Origin: Chloroflexota bacterium
GTDB lineage: Bacteria; Chloroflexota; Limnocylindria; Limnocylindrales; CSP1-4
NCBI GenBank assembly: GCA_015661135.1
Contig: JACVXW010000066.1
Location: 1-17,060, forward strand
Length of the DNA stretch: 17,060 bases
Reading direction: 5' to 3'
This document shows positions 14,097 through 17,060 of this stretch, piece after piece (position 1 is the stretch's first letter; every line of letters starts with the position of its first letter). The notes below the pieces were generated by a model, which worked only from the letters and a program-made list of their open reading frames with translations, was not told the DNA's origin and searched no databases. A program made the translations under genes and the position numbers.

Positions 14097-15512
14097 ATGG
14101 CGGTTCGGCGGGTTGACGAGGAGCCCACCCCGTCCGTGTCGCAGCGTGCCAGCGCCAGGCCGATGATCGCGCCCACTCAATCGCGGACCTCGAGTGCCGT
14201 TCAGCTCGCCCTCGAACTTGAGACCGAGCTACCGCGGATCGAGGTCGCGCCCGAGTGGAAGGCGCAGCAGCGCCTGTGGGGCCACCCGTTCCACCCGATG
14301 TGCTCGTACCTTGCGAGCTTCCCGGCGGCCCTCGCGCACGCCTTCATCGCCCGCTACAGCCGTCCGGGCGACGTGGTCATGGACCCGTTCGCGGGACGCG
14401 GCACGACACCCCTCCAGGCGGCGGCCGAGGGCCGGATCGGGGTCGGCAACGACCTCAACCCGTTCGCTCACCTCCTGACGGCCGCGAAGATCCAGCCGGC
14501 GAGCGCCGCCGAGGCGAGGACCAGGCTCGCCCGCCTCCAGCTGGCCTGGCCGACGGTCAGCGCGCAGTGGGAAGCTTGCGCCCGGGAGATCCAGGCAAAC
14601 CCGGATGGTGGGGCCGAGCCAGTCCCGGCCGAGGTCGCGCTGGCGTTCCACCCCCGGACGTTCGCCCAGCTGCTGTACCTGCGAGACACCCTGGACCTCG
14701 CTGATCGCGTGGACCGGTTCCTGGCCGCGGCCATCACCGGGATCCTCCACGGGAAGAGCGCGTCCTACCTGTCCGACCTGATGCCCAACACGTTCTCCAT
14801 GGCCCCGCGCTACGTCCGCGACTACGCCGCCCGGACGGGCTACGTGGCGCCCGATCGCGACGTCTTCGCCTGCCTCGCCGCCAAGCTCAGCCGCCTGTAT
14901 CGCGCGCCCCTCCCGATCGGACCCGGGATCGCGCTGCTCGGCGATGCACGGGACGCGGGTCATCGCGCCCGGGCGGCGCTGCAGGAACGCGGCCTGCCGG
15001 ATCGAGCCCGGCTCGTCGTCACCTCGCCACCGTATCTGCGGGTCGTGAAGTACGGCTACTACAACTGGCTCCGGGCGTGGTTCCTGGGCGAGGACCCGCG
15101 CGCCATCGACGCTGCCCTGGACGACGCTCATCACCGCGCCCCGTACCTCGTCTTCCTGCGCGAGGTCCTTCGCGGCCTGCGGCCGGCCCTGACCGACGAC
15201 GCAGTCGTCGTCCTCGTCATCGGCGACGTCGCGACGGATCGCGGTCGAACCATTCGGAACGGGATCGACCTCGCCGAGGGCGTCTGGGCGGCGGCGGCCG
15301 CACCGGAGGGCTACCGACTCGCGGGCGTTGCCCTGGACGAGGTCCACCCGCAGCGGAAGATGACCAAGCTGTGGGGCGCGGAGGCCGGCCGGGCGACCCA
15401 GCTGGACCGGATCCTGGTCCTCGGCGCGTCCGAAGCCGGACGGCGACGCGCCCTGTCCGGGGCGCCGCTTCCCGTGGACTGGACCTGGCCGCCGCGTCTC
15501 CGGGCTCTGTAG
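14097..15512 (+). CDS. Orphan DNA methyltransferase (N4-cytosine/N6-adenine type, SPPY)
   Basis: A 471-residue SAM-dependent DNA amino-methyltransferase. Motif I, DPFAGRGTT (96-104), binds SAM and is followed by GVGNDLNPFA. The catalytic motif IV is TSPPY (309-313), the Ser-Pro-Pro-Tyr form commonest in N4-cytosine enzymes. About 200 residues separate them, with VALAFHPRTFAQLLYLRDTL and SYLSDLMPNTFSMAPRYVRD, presumably target recognition. The C-terminal VVLVIGDVATDRG and PQRKMTKLW complete the family pattern. No restriction endonuclease is adjacent, so it is probably a solitary enzyme. Start options are ATG 14097, GTG 14136 (GAGGAG 12 bases upstream) and ATG 14163; homology begins after 14163, so the N-terminus is uncertain. 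The next gene follows after 13 bases. Confidence 0.82.
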   Translation: MAVRRVDEEPTPSVSQRASARPMIAPTQSRTSSAVQLALELETELPRIEVAPEWKAQQRLWGHPFHPMCSYLASFPAALAHAFIARYSRPGDVVMDPFAGRGTTPLQAAAEGRIGVGNDLNPFAHLLTAAKIQPASAAEARTRLARLQLAWPTVSAQWEACAREIQANPDGGAEPVPAEVALAFHPRTFAQLLYLRDTLDLADRVDRFLAAAITGILHGKSASYLSDLMPNTFSMAPRYVRDYAARTGYVAPDRDVFACLAAKLSRLYRAPLPIGPGIALLGDARDAGHRARAALQERGLPDRARLVVTSPPYLRVVKYGYYNWLRAWFLGEDPRAIDAALDDAHHRAPYLVFLREVLRGLRPALTDDAVVVLVIGDVATDRGRTIRNGIDLAEGVWAAAAAPEGYRLAGVALDEVHPQRKMTKLWGAEAGRATQLDRILVLGASEAGRRRALSGAPLPVDWTWPPRLRAL

Positions 15513-15525
15513 GGGGCCCAATCGA

Positions 15526-15879
15526 GTGACGCAGCCCCCGGGGCGCCGGCGTCTCAACGTGCCCAGGCGGCCCGATCCCGAGGATCCTGCGGCTCTCTGG
15601 TGGCTGGCGACTGCAACGGGCGGCGCGGAGTTTGGGACCGTGCTGTCGGCGGCGCTGGTCGTGCCGGTTTCCGGCGGCCTTCTCTACCTCGGCTGGACGG
15701 GCATGCGTCGGTGGTTGGCGGGGGGACCTCCGACTCGCCTGTACGGGTTCAACGCGCTGCCGGTCGTCTTCGTTATCGCGACGGCCGGGCCAGGAGCACT
15801 CCAGGACCTCCTGGGCCTCGGGATCACCGTTGCGTTCGTCCTGCCCGGCCTGGCCACCTATCTCGCCACCCGCCGCTGA
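15526..15879 (+). CDS. Small membrane protein of unknown function
   Basis: A 117-residue protein from GTG 15526. After a basic, Pro-rich N-terminus it has three hydrophobic segments: about 36-56 (FGTVLSAALVVPVSGGLLYL), 74-90 (NALPVVFVIATAGPG) and 94-113 (LLGLGITVAFVLPGLATYLA). I do not recognise a family. AGGGGG lies about 10 bases upstream, partly inside the methyltransferase stop region, so the gene is probably read from the methyltransferase transcript. A functional link to methylation is not implied. Confidence 0.6.
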   Translation: MTQPPGRRRLNVPRRPDPEDPAALWWLATATGGAEFGTVLSAALVVPVSGGLLYLGWTGMRRWLAGGPPTRLYGFNALPVVFVIATAGPGALQDLLGLGITVAFVLPGLATYLATRR

Positions 15880-15913
15880 AGCGCTGCTGCGCCGGGCCCC
15901 TGCGTGGCCTTGC

Positions 15914-15919
15914 TACGAT
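15914..15919 (+). promoter_or_regulatory. -10 box of the 75-residue protein gene
   Basis: TACGAT, 6 bases before the ATG at 15926; the same hexamer precedes the tRNA. No Shine-Dalgarno fits between, so a leaderless mRNA is likely. Confidence 0.45.
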
Positions 15920-15925
15920 GCGCGC

Positions 15926-16153
15926 ATGCAGCAGATGTACCACCCGTCCGACCTCGCAGCCATGGACCCGCTCGTGCTCATGAAGAACCTGGATCACGTC
16001 CGGATGACAAGCCGGCGGCTGAGCTACATCCTCCAGCAGCAGGTCCACCTGTACACGCCGGAGGCGAACCAGCTGCGCGAGCAGATCGACCGCTACGTCG
16101 AGGCCGAGCGCCAGATCGAGGGCGAGATGTCGAGGCGCCAGATCCGGGCCTGA
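15926..16153 (+). CDS. Small alpha-helical protein of unknown function
   Basis: A 75-residue protein, MQQMYHPSDLAAMDPLVLMK onward, almost entirely helix-forming. The second half (YTPEANQLREQIDRYVEAER) is heptad-like and charged, suggesting a short coiled coil or dimer. There is no signal peptide or membrane segment. Support for coding comes from the TACGAT box 6 bases before ATG, a Met/Gln/Lys-containing composition unlike the Arg/Pro shadows around it, and a TGA stop just past the predicted helix. I do not recognise the family. It is convergent with the 96-residue gene. Confidence 0.6.
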   Translation: MQQMYHPSDLAAMDPLVLMKNLDHVRMTSRRLSYILQQQVHLYTPEANQLREQIDRYVEAERQIEGEMSRRQIRA

Positions 16154-16227
16154 CGCGGGCCTGACGACGTCCCGCGCCCGGACCGCGGCGCTGGCGGGTC
16201 TCCGCGCGGCGACAGGCGAGGTCGCGA

Positions 16228-16518
16228 TCAGCCGGCCGAGGCCGCCGCGGCGGCCGTCCCGACCCTCGCCCGCGCCCGATCCGCGGTGACGATCTCCGTC
16301 ACGAGCGCCGCCAGGGCCGGCATCTCGAATAGCGAGAAGCCGATGCCGTGCGCAGCAAGGTCGTCCGGGCCCCAGCCGCGGAACAGTCCGCGTCCGGCAA
16401 CCCCGCACATCTCGTCATACAGCTCCGGCCAGCCCACCTTTCGGCGCTGGTAGCAGAACTTCACGAATTCGACGGCATCCGCCGTGGGCAGGGGCGCCGG
16501 CGCGAGGCGCGCGACCAT
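16228..16518 (-). CDS. Small conserved-looking hypothetical protein
   Basis: A 96-residue protein starting at ATG 16518. The start is fixed by an AGGAGG at 16529-16534 (10 bases upstream) within a purine-rich GAGGAGGAGAGGG run, the strongest ribosome binding site in the window. The body AVEFVKFCYQRRKVGWPELY, DEMCGVAGRGLFRGWGPDDL and GIGFSLFEMPALAALVTEIV has the aromatic/Cys content of a folded domain, while the tail is Ala-rich. Two Cys are present but no metal-site pattern. I recall similar small proteins in Chloroflexota genomes but know no function. It is not secreted. Confidence 0.72.
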   Translation of the reverse strand: MVARLAPAPLPTADAVEFVKFCYQRRKVGWPELYDEMCGVAGRGLFRGWGPDDLAAHGIGFSLFEMPALAALVTEIVTADRARARVGTAAAAASAG

Positions 16519-16690
16519 CGATCCCTCTCCTCCTCTTTCCCTCGGCGCGACGAAACAGGCGCGGAGCACGGCGTGATGGACCGTGACCCGCGGCCAGACT
16601 GGTCTGGGTGGTCGACGGGGCCCCCTCCCGGGGCGGCTCGATGTCGACGCCGTCATGGTACGTCCGGAGCCGTTCCGACCGGAAGGGGTG

Positions 16691-16726
16691 TTCTCCACCT
16701 TTTCGTCCACCAAGTTGTCCACACCC
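16691..16726. repeat. Three 12-base units with a TCCAC core (DnaA-box-like)
   Basis: TTCTCCACCTTT, TCGTCCACCAAG and TTGTCCACACCC follow each other, TCCAC falling exactly every 12 bases (16694, 16706, 16718). The third contains TTGTCCACA, the DnaA-box form of high-GC bacteria. They lie in the non-coding stretch upstream of the 96-residue gene. They may be binding sites or coincidence. Confidence 0.3.
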
Positions 16727-16771
16727 AATCCCCAGCCCCTTTGCGCCGCGGTCGAGTGCCCCGAAATCGAG

Positions 16772-16840
16772 CTAGTTCTCCCGCCGAGTGACCCCGAGGC
16801 CCGGCCGATTCGAGAGCTTCCATGCGTGATCCTGGCCGAG
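16772..16840 (-). other. In-frame continuation of the epimerase beyond a TAA stop
   Basis: Directly after the TAA at 16841-16843 the same frame continues for 22 codons, LGQDHAWKLSNRPGLGVTRR and EN, to a TAG at 16772-16774. RPGLGV is the conserved C-terminal end of dipeptide epimerases and related enolase-superfamily enzymes, so the TAA interrupts the ancestral coding sequence. Confidence 0.7.
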
Positions 16841-17060
16841 TTAGAGCCCCTCGAACGGTTCGTCCGCCAGGAGGAGGCTCCCGTCCAGGTCCACCCAGTC
16901 CGCGAGCGAGGCGCACGCCGCCGACGCGGCGATTGCCACCGACGTCTCCTCCATGCAGCCGAGGAAGGTCTTGAATCCGAGCCCCCGGGCGCGGACCAGC
17001 ATCAGCGACGCCGGGCCGGGCCCACCGCACTTCGCGAGCTTCACGTTGATGCCTGCCACG
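16841..17060 (-). CDS. Dipeptide (L-Ala-D/L-Glu) epimerase, C-terminal part, truncated by TAA; 5' part outside window
   Basis: The frame enters from the right edge and gives AGINVKLAKCGG (second lysine motif of the enolase-superfamily barrel), MLVRARGLGFKTFLGCMEET (GCM-x-E metal/substrate strand) and DWVDLDGSLLLADEPFEGL, the end of the barrel of muconate-lactonising-enzyme-like dipeptide epimerases. These enzymes invert the alpha carbon of the second residue in dipeptides, usually in murein peptide recycling. The apparent GTG at 17059 is an internal Val codon, not a start. TAA at 16841 comes about 23 residues before the conserved end, which continues in frame to 16772. Truncation of the C-terminal strand that closes over the active site would probably reduce activity. 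Confidence 0.8.
   Translation of the reverse strand, partial: VAGINVKLAKCGGPGPASLMLVRARGLGFKTFLGCMEETSVAIAASAACASLADWVDLDGSLLLADEPFEGL

Noticed and set aside
16841..16843. TAA reassigned to an amino acid
   Set aside because: The HTH gene ends properly at a TAA and no other well-supported frame contains an internal TAA.

Overview
This is a very GC-rich bacterial chromosomal window with tightly packed genes on both strands. Protein types and small conserved ORFs recall deep-branching Chloroflexota (or possibly Actinomycetota) metagenome genomes; that placement is inference. No phage, IS or CRISPR is seen, and no hairpin-plus-T-run terminator. Many genes have a TANNNT-type -10 box only 6-10 bases before the start codon, the layout expected of leaderless mRNAs.

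Layout. 1-547 (-): start of a secreted lipoprotein. 945-1562 (-): J-domain protein with an ExoX-like C-terminal domain. 1627-3138 (+): membrane-anchored alpha/beta hydrolase and a broken nitroreductase. 3160-5365 (-): two GNAT acetyltransferases and a broken SAM methyltransferase. 5474-6876 (+): ECF-type sigma factor overlapping by ATGA an MGMT fused to a C-terminal Ada-type zinc domain. 6919-7926 (+): EamA exporter. 7886-8071 (-): GMC oxidoreductase remnant. 8185-9536 (+): broken tryptophanase-family lyase, convergent with an acyl-CoA dehydrogenase (-). 10887-12185 (+): class III aminotransferase. 12249-12449 (-) and 12625-13845 (+): small HTH regulator divergent from an MFS exporter. 13886-13958 (-): tRNA-Arg(UCU). 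14097-15879 (+): orphan SPPY DNA methyltransferase and a small membrane protein. 15926-16153 (+) and 16228-16518 (-): two small conserved-looking proteins. 16841-17060 (-): 3' end of a dipeptide epimerase.

Two things stand out. First, the window holds repeated lesions in otherwise well-preserved genes. Short internal segments are missing from the J-domain (its HPD loop), the nitroreductase, the methyltransferase and the tryptophanase; the last three also change frame, with the expected C-terminal or core sequence resuming in another frame. The GMC gene is only a tail, and the epimerase has an in-frame TAA after which its conserved C-terminus continues for 22 codons. This is either local gene decay by small deletions or a systematic sequencing/assembly defect; raw reads would decide. 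Second, the sigma factor/MGMT-zinc pair looks like a rewired adaptive response to DNA alkylation: the Ada sensor domain is kept but the AraC output is absent and an ECF sigma factor is coupled to it.
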